Below, one piece after another: positions 44,635 through 53,551 of a DNA stretch of 64,000 nt. Source of the DNA: SKPS01 sp964469215. Its GTDB lineage: Bacteria > Bacteroidota > Bacteroidia > Bacteroidales > SKPS01. Numbering within the stretch: the first letter of the stretch is position 1; the number at the start of each line of letters is the position of its first letter. Made by a program: the position numbers and the translations under genes. The notes beneath the pieces were generated by a model that saw nothing but the letters and a program-made list of their open reading frames with translations, made no database searches and was not told the origin of the DNA. The stretch is from assembly GCA_964469215.1 (NCBI GenBank), contig CAYXYB010000001.1:248001-312000 (forward strand), given 5' to 3'.

Positions 44635-44660
44635 TTGAGGAAACCCTCAAAAAGTTTTTT
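44635..44660 (+). terminator. Terminator-like hairpin in a divergent intergenic region
   Basis: TTGAGG-AAAC-CCTCAA (44635-44650) followed by AAAG and six T residues (44655-44660) resembles an intrinsic terminator on the plus strand. No plus-strand gene ends just upstream, so it is unexplained. Confidence 0.4.
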
Positions 44661-44714
44661 AACTAAGGTACCCTGCTGTAAATAATGCTCACTTTAGGAA
44701 TGGACTCAATTATG

Positions 44715-44722
44715 TAATTTTG
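44715..44722 (+). promoter_or_regulatory. -7 box candidate for the four-repeat protein gene
   Basis: TAATTTTG on the plus strand, 22 bp before the ATG at 44744. The only -33 candidate is a TTTA at 44693-44696 (18-bp spacer). Confidence 0.45.
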
Positions 44723-44743
44723 TCGGCCAGATAAAGTTCTTTC

Positions 44744-45637
44744 ATGCTCGAAGAAAAAGCATATTATGATTTCAGGGTTGTCAAGCTGTTGACACTACCC
44801 GACGGTAAACAGAACTGGGTTCTTACCCTTACGGGTGATGACAGGTATCTGCTACCGGTTGAATTTTACAGTGATTATGGAATCAAAGAGGGTAGAATGC
44901 TGACCTGCAGAGTTGATAAGATCAACTGCAGCGGCAGGATTTATCTTGAACCAACCCACCCCTTCTACACCGATGGTGATATCTGCCAGTTTTTATATAG
45001 TCATGAAGAAAACATAACCGATGAAGCGGGTAACAAGCTAAGAGTGATATACCTCCACGGCCGGAAAGAGGTGCTGCATAGCTGTATCTCTTTTTCTGAC
45101 AGGAACTTCATGAAAGGTGACATTGTCACTGTAAGGATTGTTATGATAAAGAAGGGGAGGCTTATTCTGGAAGAAACCTGGGATACCGGCACTGAACACC
45201 TTACAGAAGGGGAGAAGTATTGCTTCAGGATCCTTAAGGTATCTGAAACAGAAGGGTCTGTTGATATGTTCGTTGAAGGGCCGGGTGGTATTAAAACAAT
45301 TCTGAATCCTGCCGACTACCCTTTTCTGGATTCCTCTCCCGGAAACACATTCAATGCTGTTCTGGTAAAATGGCAGCCCGAAGGGGTACCTCTTATAGAA
45401 CCTGACCACCCGCTATATGATCCGGGCAGGGTGTATCAATTCAGAATTATCAGGGTCGATGATAGAGATTCTGACACCGGAAATGAGCATAAAATAATGT
45501 GGGTTAATGACTATTATGGCAATGAAATTAAGGTGTTTCCCGGAGAATTGCCTGAATCGGGTGGTACATTTCCTGCAATGGTCAACTGCCGGGTTGTACG
45601 GCTGAAAAGGGGAAGGCCGGTGTTGAGGATGGTTTGA
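44744..45637 (+). CDS. Hypothetical protein with four OB/S1-like internal repeats
   Basis: 297 residues without a signal peptide or membrane helix. I do not recognise a named family. It consists of four units of about 72 residues (1-75, 76-152, 153-225, 226-297). Each opens with Y-x-F-R-(I/V)-x-x-(V/L), has a mid-unit loop, then (C/V)RV plus K-x-G-R and, in units 1 and 3, LEPTHPFY / IEPDHPLY. The pattern of short strands around K-x-G-R resembles S1/OB-fold nucleic-acid-binding domains, so RNA or DNA binding is a reasonable guess but only that. Monocistronic; it converges on glmS. Confidence 0.75.
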   Translation: MLEEKAYYDFRVVKLLTLPDGKQNWVLTLTGDDRYLLPVEFYSDYGIKEGRMLTCRVDKINCSGRIYLEPTHPFYTDGDICQFLYSHEENITDEAGNKLRVIYLHGRKEVLHSCISFSDRNFMKGDIVTVRIVMIKKGRLILEETWDTGTEHLTEGEKYCFRILKVSETEGSVDMFVEGPGGIKTILNPADYPFLDSSPGNTFNAVLVKWQPEGVPLIEPDHPLYDPGRVYQFRIIRVDDRDSDTGNEHKIMWVNDYYGNEIKVFPGELPESGGTFPAMVNCRVVRLKRGRPVLRMV

Positions 45638-45652
45638 TGAGAAAACTCAAAA

Positions 45653-47491
45653 CTACTCCACTGTAACAGACTTCGCCAGGTTCCTGGGCTGATCAACGTT
45701 GCAGCCCCTCATTACAGCTATATGGTACGACAGTAGTTGAAGCGGTACTACTGCCAGTATCGGCACCAGCATCTCTTCGGTTTCAGGTACCTCGATCACG
45801 TAATCTGCCATTTCCTTAACTGCCTTGTCACCTTTGGTTACTATGGCAATTATCACCCCGTTTCGCGCCTTCACCTCCTGAATGTTGGAAATTACCTTCT
45901 CATAAGAGCCTTTGTTGGTAGCGATAACAACAACGGGCATGTGTTCGTCGATGAGGGCAATAGGGCCATGTTTCATCTCGGCCGCAGGATAACCCTCTGC
46001 ATGTATGTAACTTATCTCTTTCAGTTTTAAAGCACCTTCAAGGGCTACCGGGAAGTTGTATCCACGGCCGAGGTAAAGGAAGTTGCGGGAATCCCTGAAC
46101 TTCTCTGCAATCTTAATCACCTCTTCATTTTTTGAGAGTGCCTCCTCAATCTTATCGGGTAGTGACTCAAGTTCGTTCAGTATCTGCTGGTATCTCGACT
46201 TGCTGAGAGTTCCTTTCTTTGATGCTATCATCAACGACATCAATGCCAATATTGTCACCTGAGCAGTGAACGCCTTGGTACTCGCAACTCCTATTTCCGG
46301 CCCTGCATGGGTAAAAGAACCACCATGTGTCGCCCTTGCAATAGTGGATCCAACCACGTTGCAGATACCCAGAATTGTAGCTCCCCTCGATTTGGCAAGC
46401 TCAATTGCTGCAAGAGTATCGGCGGTCTCCCCGGATTGCGAAATGGCTATAACAACATCATCCTCATAGATCACCGGATTACGGTACCTGAATTCAGATG
46501 CATACTCCACCTCAACAGGTATCCTTGTAAGATCTTCAAATAGATACTCCCCCACAAGGCATGCATGCCACGAGGTGCCACAGGCAACCATTATGATCCG
46601 TTTTGCATTGGTAAGCTTCTGTTCGAAATCAATAACCCCTCCAAGCACTACGATTCCTGCCCTGGCATTTAGCCTCCCGCGCATACTGTCCTTTACCGAC
46701 CTGGGCTGTTCGTAGATCTCCTTCAGCATGAAATGATCAAAACCCTCTTTCGCCAATGCACTCAGGTTCATCTCCAGCTCCTGAATATATGGCGTCTTCG
46801 ACTCCTTCTTTATGGTGAAAATCTCCATCTCATGATTTCTCCTTAGTACGGCCACCTCTTCATCATCCATGTAAACAACATGAGTGGTGTGTTCAACGAT
46901 CGGTGTTGCATCCGAGGCAATAAAGAATTCATCATTGCCAACACCTATCACCATAGGACTCCCCTTTTTTGCCGCAATGAGGAGGTCAGGATCCTCCTGC
47001 GACAGTATAACAATTGCATAGGCACCTACCACCTGATGTAACGCCATCCGGACAGCTTCGGGAAGGTCAACATTATCATTGTTGCGTATATCCTCGATAA
47101 GGTTACCCAATACCTCAGTGTCGGTCTGACTTTCGAACTTATAACCCCTGTTCGTCAACTCCTCCTTCAAAGCAGCATAATTCTCGATTATCCCGTTGTG
47201 GATTATCGTTATTGCTTTTCCATAGGAGAGGTGAGGGTGTGCATTTATGTCGGATGGTTCTCCGTGGGTTGCCCAACGTGTATGAGCTATCCCTATGTTG
47301 CCCGACAGGTCTTTGCCGGCCACGAATTGCTCAAGGTCAGAAACCTTGCCTTTGCATTTATAAAGGTTAATCCCATCATTGTGTATCGCAATTCCGGCGC
47401 TGTCGTAACCACGGTATTCAAGCCGGTACAGACCATTGATAAGGATAGGATAAGCCTGTTTCGGTCCTATGTAGGCAACAATTCCACACAT
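45653..47491 (-). CDS. glmS: Glutamine-fructose-6-phosphate aminotransferase (isomerizing)
   Basis: 612 residues. It makes glucosamine-6-phosphate, the first step to UDP-GlcNAc for peptidoglycan and LPS. The N-terminal glutaminase domain begins MCGIVAYIG with the nucleophile C2, then RLEYRGYDSAG and THTRWATHG-like blocks (AHTRWATHGEPSD). Two SIS domains follow (ISQSGETADTLAAIELAK; EGALKLKEISYIHAEGYPAAEMKHGPIALI). It ends in PRNLAKSVTVE. It is the last gene of the GT5-DUF4270-glmS operon (12-bp gap). Confidence 0.98.
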   Translation of the reverse strand: MCGIVAYIGPKQAYPILINGLYRLEYRGYDSAGIAIHNDGINLYKCKGKVSDLEQFVAGKDLSGNIGIAHTRWATHGEPSDINAHPHLSYGKAITIIHNGIIENYAALKEELTNRGYKFESQTDTEVLGNLIEDIRNNDNVDLPEAVRMALHQVVGAYAIVILSQEDPDLLIAAKKGSPMVIGVGNDEFFIASDATPIVEHTTHVVYMDDEEVAVLRRNHEMEIFTIKKESKTPYIQELEMNLSALAKEGFDHFMLKEIYEQPRSVKDSMRGRLNARAGIVVLGGVIDFEQKLTNAKRIIMVACGTSWHACLVGEYLFEDLTRIPVEVEYASEFRYRNPVIYEDDVVIAISQSGETADTLAAIELAKSRGATILGICNVVGSTIARATHGGSFTHAGPEIGVASTKAFTAQVTILALMSLMIASKKGTLSKSRYQQILNELESLPDKIEEALSKNEEVIKIAEKFRDSRNFLYLGRGYNFPVALEGALKLKEISYIHAEGYPAAEMKHGPIALIDEHMPVVVIATNKGSYEKVISNIQEVKARNGVIIAIVTKGDKAVKEMADYVIEVPETEEMLVPILAVVPLQLLSYHIAVMRGCNVDQPRNLAKSVTVE

Positions 47492-47503
47492 ATCAGAAAG
47501 ATG

Positions 47504-48826
47504 TTAAGGGTTTGCAAACACTATTTCCAGCTTCAGGTTCCTGTCATTCACCTTGTTGCCCAAAATCACAACCCGGTTTGCCATTACAGAACCTCCTGAT
47601 ACCATCACCACCAACCCGTTGTTATTGTATTTGCCTTTTAGTATGTCCTGTATATAGCGGGTTATTCTGAACCGGTACTCTTTCTTTACAGGGTCATATG
47701 TGCCTCCCATAAAGGTCTCCCCTTCGATGACGTCTGAAATAAAAGCATTCTTCCCCTCGTCATTTATCCGGGCAATGGTTACCCTGGGAGGTGGAGTATA
47801 CGTTGAAGCTGAAGGATCCGACTGGTCGGTTTTAAGAACAAGTTCTGCCCGCGCTATTGCTGCAGGCTTGTTCTTTACCAGATCCATGATGTAGGGTGTC
47901 TTAACAACGATTTTCTGCCCAGCCATCGGTTGAAGAAAAACACGGCTGTTTTCCCCGGTGGTGTCCTGATTGCGCAGATCTGCTGCCGCATCCTGGTAGC
48001 CATCGTGATCGAAATGGGTGAACTTCGCACAATCGGTGTTGATCAGAAACGGGTATTTTACTGTATCTTTGTCGTTGTGGTAATATAAAGTCAGGGCAGA
48101 AAGGTCTGCATTCATATTGAAATAACCCATTACACCCTGATTGTAATTATTAATCTGGTCAACAGTGATGTAAAGACCCCTGAAAAATTTCCTGAAAGCA
48201 TCATTGTTTAAAAGATCAGAACCTCCTGAAGCTCCTATAAGCTTGTCGATCAACACATTGTTCATTGGAATCTGAAGCAGTGCAGGTACTTTTTTTCCAT
48301 CAAACCAGGTGCTGTCAACCGGATTGAATGCCAAAACCCCATCGTAAAGCGGCTGGTTTTGATTGTAAGGAAGTGTTTGGTTGGAGTAGTAGACCGAGTC
48401 TTTGCTGAATGATGCATTCTGATCGATTTCGTAAACCCTTACACGGTGACTGAATGATGAGTCACCATAATAGCCATTGAAACGAAGTGTGAGGATGAGG
48501 GAATCACCAACGGGATTATTGCCGAAACTTACATTGTTGGTTGATAGCAGCATCTCGGTGAAGATTCCGGCAGTGACTTTCCCGAATACCGGATCGAAAT
48601 AGCTTCCCAGCAGGTTCATGGTCACACCACTCGTCTGAAGTGAATCTTCAATTTTACTCCATGCAGCAACGGAGAAAGTATCAGTATAGTTTATGCCGAA
48701 GCGGTCGCCTGGTAGATTGATGATGTCGAGGCCAAAATTATCATCTTTTTTACACGAATGAAAAACAAGGGCAAGAAAAAGCCCCGGTAAAATCCACCTT
48801 AATACGGGCACCAATAGTGTTTTCAA
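47504..48826 (-). CDS. DUF4270 domain lipoprotein
   Basis: About 440 residues. Starting at the TTG at 48826 gives MKTLLVPVLRWILPGLFLALVFHSC, a textbook lipoprotein signal with lipobox FHSC. Upstream in-frame ATGs (48886, 48946) would overlap the preceding gene by 47 bp or more and add a poor N-terminus. The body carries DUF4270 features: YTDTFSVAAWSKIEDSLQTS, GSYFDPVFGKVTAGIFTEM and GDSLILTLRFNGYYGDS. The function is unknown. It is conserved beside glycogen-synthase-like and glmS genes in this phylum (from memory), and here the operon has the same order. Confidence 0.85.
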   Translation of the reverse strand: MKTLLVPVLRWILPGLFLALVFHSCKKDDNFGLDIINLPGDRFGINYTDTFSVAAWSKIEDSLQTSGVTMNLLGSYFDPVFGKVTAGIFTEMLLSTNNVSFGNNPVGDSLILTLRFNGYYGDSSFSHRVRVYEIDQNASFSKDSVYYSNQTLPYNQNQPLYDGVLAFNPVDSTWFDGKKVPALLQIPMNNVLIDKLIGASGGSDLLNNDAFRKFFRGLYITVDQINNYNQGVMGYFNMNADLSALTLYYHNDKDTVKYPFLINTDCAKFTHFDHDGYQDAAADLRNQDTTGENSRVFLQPMAGQKIVVKTPYIMDLVKNKPAAIARAELVLKTDQSDPSASTYTPPPRVTIARINDEGKNAFISDVIEGETFMGGTYDPVKKEYRFRITRYIQDILKGKYNNNGLVVMVSGGSVMANRVVILGNKVNDRNLKLEIVFANP

Positions 48827-48839
48827 TGTATGTGTTTTA

Positions 48840-49673
48840 TTAATGGGTAACAGGCACGTTGTTAAGCACCTCCTCGTAAAACTCATCGTATGCATCAATA
48901 TAATTTTCGGTCGATTGATAGCCCAGGTAAGGCTTGCCGGTACCAATGAGGTAGTCCATCACAACGGGGTCAATCTCAGGGCTTCCAAGTATCAAAGCAT
49001 CACTGAGGTCAATTATCCCTTTCATCAACCCACGGTAATCAAACGAAGAAAAGAGTTTCAAATGCTCTTCAGAGACTCCCTCCATACAGATCTTTTCGTG
49101 GAAATCGTTGCTGAGTTTTTCAGAAAAATGATCATCATAAATAGAAAAGATAATCTTGGCATCAGAGAAGATAGGGTTCTCGCGGTAGGCGGTCTTGACA
49201 TAAAACGGCACCAGTGAAGATATCCAGCCATGACAATGGATCACGGAAGGAGCCCAGCCTAGTTTCTTTACCGTTTCAATAACACCCCTGCCATAAAACA
49301 CTGCCCTCTCATCGTTATCTTCGAAAAAATGGTCATTCTTGTCCCTGAGAACACTCTTCCTGTGAAAGTAATCCTCATTATCGATGAAATAGATCTGCAT
49401 CCTTGCCGCTTGTATTGAGGCAACCTTGATTATCAGAGGGTGATCGGCATCGTTAATCACGAGGTTCATGCCAGAAAGCCTTATTACCTCATGCAACTGG
49501 TTCCGCCGTTCATTAATAACCCCGTAACGGGGCATAAAGGTGCGTATCTCCCGCCCTTTTTCCTGGATGCCCTGCGGAAGATAACGCCCGATGAGCCCTA
49601 TGTGGCTCTCTTTCAGATACGGCGTGATCTCCTGAGTAACAAAAAGCACCCTTACTTTTTCTTTAACAGTCAT
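48840..49673 (-). CDS. Stand-alone glycogen/starch synthase N-terminal (GT5-like) domain protein
   Basis: 277 residues, about half of a full GT5 enzyme. It begins VRVLFVTQEITPYLKES, has GRYLPQGIQEKGREIRTFMPRYG, then VIHCHGWISSLVPFYVK, as in the N-terminal Rossmann domain of glycogen synthase. It stops before the second (nucleotide-sugar-binding) domain. Such short forms are typical of Bacteroidota and the gene shows no decay. Catalysis without the C-terminal domain is doubtful; a regulatory or sugar-binding role is possible. I chose the ATG at 49673 because the -7 box at 49695-49702 excludes the one at 49697. Confidence 0.88.
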   Translation of the reverse strand: MTVKEKVRVLFVTQEITPYLKESHIGLIGRYLPQGIQEKGREIRTFMPRYGVINERRNQLHEVIRLSGMNLVINDADHPLIIKVASIQAARMQIYFIDNEDYFHRKSVLRDKNDHFFEDNDERAVFYGRGVIETVKKLGWAPSVIHCHGWISSLVPFYVKTAYRENPIFSDAKIIFSIYDDHFSEKLSNDFHEKICMEGVSEEHLKLFSSFDYRGLMKGIIDLSDALILGSPEIDPVVMDYLIGTGKPYLGYQSTENYIDAYDEFYEEVLNNVPVTH

Positions 49674-49694
49674 GATCAATCGTTTAAACGTGTG

Positions 49695-49702
49695 CAAAGG
49701 TA
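49695..49702 (-). promoter_or_regulatory. -7 box candidate for the GT5-DUF4270-glmS operon
   Basis: TACCTTTG on the minus strand, 22 bp before the ATG at 49673. No clear -33 box. Back to back with the panC box. Confidence 0.45.
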
Positions 49703-49732
49703 AGAAAAAATTACAATTAATAAAAGGTGTAT

Positions 49733-49740
49733 TAGCTTTG
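49733..49740 (+). promoter_or_regulatory. -7 box candidate for panC
   Basis: TAGCTTTG on the plus strand, 64 bp before the panC ATG. No clear -33 box. Confidence 0.45.
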
Positions 49741-49803
49741 CACCCCGAAAACTGACAGTAAGTACGAATTTTTAAGACTATTATTGCAGAAAATATTAAT
49801 CTG

Positions 49804-50646
49804 ATGGAAATATTCAGGCTGATTAAAGAGCTGGAACCGTGGATAGCTTCACGGAAAGCAGAGGGTAGGACAACAGGATTCGTTCCTACAATGGGGGCAC
49901 TTCACGATGGCCATGTGTCTCTTGTGAAAAGAAGCGTTGAAGAAAATGACCTGACCGTATGTTCGGTGTTTGTGAATCCTATCCAGTTCAACAACCCCGA
50001 AGATCTGCTTAACTATCCGCGAACACCAGAGAAAGACATTGAAATACTTGCAGCTGCCGGGTGTAACATGGTCTTCATGCCTCAAAATGATGAGATGTAT
50101 CCAGAAACTGTGCGGAAAAAATTCAGTTTCGGTCACCTCGATAGTATTATGGAGGGGAGTTTCAGACCGGGCCATTTCAACGGGGTTGCTATCGTTGTAG
50201 ACAGACTGTTCTCGCTGATTATGCCTGACAAAGCCTACTTCGGTTTAAAAGATTATCAGCAGCTTCTGGTTATTCGCGAAATGGTCAGGCAGACCGGCCA
50301 TAAGGTTAATATCATCGGTTGTCAGATTGTAAGGGAACCTGATGGCCTTGCCATGAGCTCCCGCAACATCAGGCTTACCCCTGAAAACAGAGCAAACGCA
50401 CATATAATATACGAAGCACTGAAGTTTGCTGCAGAGAATTTCAATAATTATCCGGTTAAAACACTGGAAAACATGGTAAAAGAGAAACTTGGCAGCATCC
50501 CCGATTCAATTGTTGAATATGCAACCATCTCTGATGCTGAAACCCTTGTCCCTGTTGAGGAACGGGTGCCGGATAAATCTGCTGTCCTGTGCGTGGCAAT
50601 CTTCCTCGGAAGCATCAGACTAATAGACAACATCATCCTTGATTAA
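49804..50646 (+). CDS. panC: Pantothenate synthetase
   Basis: 280 residues. It condenses pantoate and beta-alanine using ATP, the last step to pantothenate. The signature FVPTMGALHDGHVSLVKRS includes the HxGH motif. Further blocks are VFVNPIQFNNPEDL, FRPGHFNGVAIVVDRLF, KAYFGLKDYQQLLVIR, IVREPDGLAMSSRN. Length is standard. It heads a panC-panD-LPG_TM run and shares its upstream region with the divergent GT5 operon. Confidence 0.97.
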   Translation: MEIFRLIKELEPWIASRKAEGRTTGFVPTMGALHDGHVSLVKRSVEENDLTVCSVFVNPIQFNNPEDLLNYPRTPEKDIEILAAAGCNMVFMPQNDEMYPETVRKKFSFGHLDSIMEGSFRPGHFNGVAIVVDRLFSLIMPDKAYFGLKDYQQLLVIREMVRQTGHKVNIIGCQIVREPDGLAMSSRNIRLTPENRANAHIIYEALKFAAENFNNYPVKTLENMVKEKLGSIPDSIVEYATISDAETLVPVEERVPDKSAVLCVAIFLGSIRLIDNIILD

Positions 50647-50675
50647 CCTTTTTCCTGCCATCATAAATTATTTCG

Positions 50676-50724
50676 TAATTTTGTGCCCAAAATAAACACT
50701 CAGGAGTTTAAACTGTTATATTTG
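50676..50724 (+). promoter_or_regulatory. Two -7 box candidates upstream of panD
   Basis: TAATTTTG (50676-50683) and TATATTTG (50717-50724) both fit TAnnTTTG between panC and panD. No matching -33 boxes were clear. An internal promoter for panD is plausible. Confidence 0.35.
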
Positions 50725-50761
50725 TTTGACAAGATCTTTTTTTTGAACGGAATTGAAAATC

Positions 50762-51106
50762 ATGCATATAGAAGTCCTGAAATCAAAGATACACAGAGCA
50801 ACAGTAAAATCCTCAAATCTTCATTATATAGGTTCTATAACCATCGATGAAGATCTTATGGATGCTGCAAATATTATCGAAAACGAAAAGGTTCATATTT
50901 ACAATATCAATAACGGCGAAAGGTTTGTGACTTACGTGATCAAAGGTGACCGTGGCACCGGCCTTATTGGGATCAACGGAGCTGCTGCCCGAAAGGTAGT
51001 TGTCGGAGATAAGGTGATTATTGTTTCATACGGCTCGATGGATTTCGAAGAGGCCAGAATTTTCAGACCAACCATCCTTTTCCCCGACGACGACAATAAA
51101 ATCTGA
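50762..51106 (+). CDS. panD: Aspartate 1-decarboxylase (pyruvoyl enzyme)
   Basis: 114 residues. It makes beta-alanine for PanC. The proenzyme self-cleaves in HYIGSITID between Gly24 and Ser25 to create the pyruvoyl group. Starting at the ATG at 50762 (MHIEVLKSKIHRATVK) puts the site at exactly the usual position, so I prefer it over the ATG at 50753. GINGAAARKVVVGDKVIIVSYG is the classic C-terminal block. The stop overlaps the next start by one base. Confidence 0.96.
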   Translation: MHIEVLKSKIHRATVKSSNLHYIGSITIDEDLMDAANIIENEKVHIYNINNGERFVTYVIKGDRGTGLIGINGAAARKVVVGDKVIIVSYGSMDFEEARIFRPTILFPDDDNKI

Positions 51107-52134
51107 TGCCTTTAAAAGTACAGTTAACAGGTTTACTTAAATTCATCCTTTTCCTTGGCTTAGGCATCCTCATAACATGGTTGTCACTCAGAAACCTTGC
51201 ACCGTCCGACAGGGCTGAGCTTGCAGATTCATTCAGCAGAGTTAAGCCTTTCTGGATAGTTGTTGTGCTGGTAATCGGAGTATTCAGTCATCTCTTCAGA
51301 GCACTCCGCTGGCAGATGCTGATAGAACCTGTTGCTGTAAAACCTTCTCTCCGGAATACCTTTCTCGCAGTGATGACCGGATATTTCGCAAATCTTGCCT
51401 TCCCAAGACTCGGTGAAGTTACCCGCTGCGGAGTACTTCATACAACTGACAAAATTCCCGTCAACAGATCCCTGGGAACAGTTATCACCGAAAGGGGAAT
51501 CGACCTGATTCTTTTTGCAGCCCTCTTTTTTATTATGATGGCTTTGCAGTATTCATTACTTATATCATACATCGAAATAAAAGTATTTGCTGGATTTGAA
51601 GAGAAGTTTGAATCGGTAAACCGGGGCTGGATTGTGATTGCATTGATTTTGCTGATGATTTCTCTTGCCCTCATAATTCTGTTTGTCATCATCCGGAGCA
51701 AACCTGAAAACCGCTTTTTAAGCAAAGCTAAGAGCATCCTCCTGGGTTTTCGCGACGGTGTTATCTCAATTGCCCGTATCAGGCACCCCTGGTTGTTTGT
51801 GTTTTACAGCATCATGATCTGGGTTTGCTACTACCTGATGGCGCTCCTCTGTCTCAGAGCGCTGGAATCCACAGCCCATCTCGGCGCCGATGCCGGCCTT
51901 GCAGTGCTTGTGCTGGGTTCTGTCGGAGTGATGATAACACCGGGAGGTATAGGTCTTTTCCCGGTCATTGTAAGAGAAACACTCGAAATTTACGGAACAG
52001 AACCCACCACAGGCTTCGCCATGGGATGGATACTATGGACTTCGCAAACGGCTGTGATTATAATCACCGGCATAGGTTCCCTGCTCTGGCTATCAACCAT
52101 CAGACGTAAAGCAGCCGCTACAAAAGAAGATTGA
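51106..52134 (+). CDS. Lysylphosphatidylglycerol synthase transmembrane domain family protein (UPF0104-like)
   Basis: 342 residues with about eight membrane helices and no C-terminal synthase (GNAT-like) domain, so it is the membrane part only. Family blocks: SRVKPFWIVVVLVIGVFSHLFRALRW, YFANLAFPRLGEVTRC, TERGIDLILFAALF, and late GGIGLFPVIVRETL. Related proteins move or flip lipids; the substrate here is unknown. TGATG overlap with panD shows operon membership. Confidence 0.92.
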   Translation: MPLKVQLTGLLKFILFLGLGILITWLSLRNLAPSDRAELADSFSRVKPFWIVVVLVIGVFSHLFRALRWQMLIEPVAVKPSLRNTFLAVMTGYFANLAFPRLGEVTRCGVLHTTDKIPVNRSLGTVITERGIDLILFAALFFIMMALQYSLLISYIEIKVFAGFEEKFESVNRGWIVIALILLMISLALIILFVIIRSKPENRFLSKAKSILLGFRDGVISIARIRHPWLFVFYSIMIWVCYYLMALLCLRALESTAHLGADAGLAVLVLGSVGVMITPGGIGLFPVIVRETLEIYGTEPTTGFAMGWILWTSQTAVIIITGIGSLLWLSTIRRKAAATKED

Positions 52135-52171
52135 ACTCAGGCATTGGCCTTCATACAGAGCTAATCTTTGT

Positions 52172-53407
52172 TCAGCTTTGGCCATGGTGTGTTTCACCGG
52201 AAGTAAGGTATTCATGTACAGGCATCACCTCAATTTCCCTGCTGCCATCCCGATACATATCCTTTTGACTTATTGTGATTATGAGACCATGTTTAAGATC
52301 AAAGAACTCCATGGCCTTCAGCAATCCGTTGATCTCCCGATCCTGGTTGTCGGGATTCAATTCATAGGTCACCTGAATAGCTGCCAACGGGTTATTTTTA
52401 TTCATAACCAGAAAATCGCATTCCCCGTTTTGGTCATGGTAAAAAAGTTCACGGTATCTGCGTCTTAGGTGAAGATAGATAATGTTCTCCAACCTGTGCC
52501 CCGGATCTCTGTCCGGCTTGCTCGTAACTCTGCCCAGCATTCCTGTATCAATGGTATATACTTTACGCGGATTGATTAACTGTGCCTTGTATGAATGGCT
52601 GAAACAGGGCAGAAAGAATACCATGTAAGACATTTCCAGATGAGAAAACCAGTTTAGAACAGTGCTGGTAGCTCCAATACCCAAAGGTTGCTTAAGCTTT
52701 GTGGCTGTAATGCGATTCCCGGTATTGCTGAACAGAAACATGGCCAGACGCTGCAAAGACCTCACATCTTTGATACCATGCCTTGCAACAATATCCCGGC
52801 TAAGGATATTGTCAAACAAAGTGGTTAGGTGTTCATCTATACCATCTTTTAAAAATCCGGGAAAACCACCCTCCCGAAGGTACATTTCCGTAGAATCGGT
52901 CGAAGGGTTCAGTTTCCTGTACCGCAGAAACTCCGGATAGCTGAATGGGAACAGCTCCCTTGTCAGATGCCGGCCGGTGAGCTTGGTGCCTAATTCTGTC
53001 TCCATCATAGATGCATTGGATCCTGTAACAATAACCCCATACCCTTCATCCAGCTTCTGACGCACATACCATTCCCATCCTTCGACGAACTGAATCTCAT
53101 CCAGCAATAGTGTTTGAGCCCCCGATTTCCTTATCACCTGATCCAGCCGCACAAAGTCATTAATGGAAAAGTTGTAAAACTGAGGTGTTTCAAAGTTCAG
53201 ATAGAAAGGGTTGTGGATCTCTTCTCTGCCCAACAACTGCAACAAAAGGGTGCTTTTACCACATCGCCGGATCCCGGTAATTATCAACGCATGACTTTTC
53301 AGGCTCTTGAAATCGAATTGTATATCCCTTATCAATCCGGAGTCTCGTTGATGAATTTGTGCTTGTTGCTGCGTAGCAACATCTCTTATAACGTCTTCCA
53401 GAACCAT
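52172..53407 (-). CDS. ATP-binding protein, AAA_14/DUF4143 family
   Basis: 411 residues. Walker A GIRRCGKST (45-53), Walker B-like LLLDEIQF, sensor-like VTGSNASMM and GRHLTRELFPFSYPEFLRY characterise the AAA domain. The C-terminal DUF4143 shows HRLENIIYLHLRRRY and GECDFLVM, a PD-(D/E)xK-like fold with D and E/Q ligands. These proteins are widespread in Bacteroidota and archaea; their role is unclear. The ATG at 53407 is chosen because a -7 box (53457-53464) lies upstream of it but over the alternative start at 53467. A truncated relative is at 4918-5119. Confidence 0.92.
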   Translation of the reverse strand: MVLEDVIRDVATQQQAQIHQRDSGLIRDIQFDFKSLKSHALIITGIRRCGKSTLLLQLLGREEIHNPFYLNFETPQFYNFSINDFVRLDQVIRKSGAQTLLLDEIQFVEGWEWYVRQKLDEGYGVIVTGSNASMMETELGTKLTGRHLTRELFPFSYPEFLRYRKLNPSTDSTEMYLREGGFPGFLKDGIDEHLTTLFDNILSRDIVARHGIKDVRSLQRLAMFLFSNTGNRITATKLKQPLGIGATSTVLNWFSHLEMSYMVFFLPCFSHSYKAQLINPRKVYTIDTGMLGRVTSKPDRDPGHRLENIIYLHLRRRYRELFYHDQNGECDFLVMNKNNPLAAIQVTYELNPDNQDREINGLLKAMEFFDLKHGLIITISQKDMYRDGSREIEVMPVHEYLTSGETHHGQS

Positions 53408-53456
53408 ATCGTTTTCATTATATTTGTTTGATACGAGAAAACAAATCTGTTTGTTG

Positions 53457-53464
53457 CAAAAATA
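53457..53464 (-). promoter_or_regulatory. -7 box candidate for the AAA_14 ATPase gene
   Basis: TATTTTTG on the minus strand, 50 bp before the ATG at 53407. A TTG core at 53488-53490 is 23 bp upstream. Confidence 0.4.
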
Positions 53465-53531
53465 CAATAATGTTTGATGGTGAAATACAATACGACTTGT
53501 CCTGAAATAAATTTACTCTTTTTTTTCCATT

Positions 53532-53551
53532 TTTACACTCTTAAGTGTAAA
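53532..53551. repeat. Perfect 8-bp-arm inverted repeat
   Basis: TTTACACT-CTTA-AGTGTAAA between divergent genes, possibly an operator or a hairpin. Confidence 0.7.
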
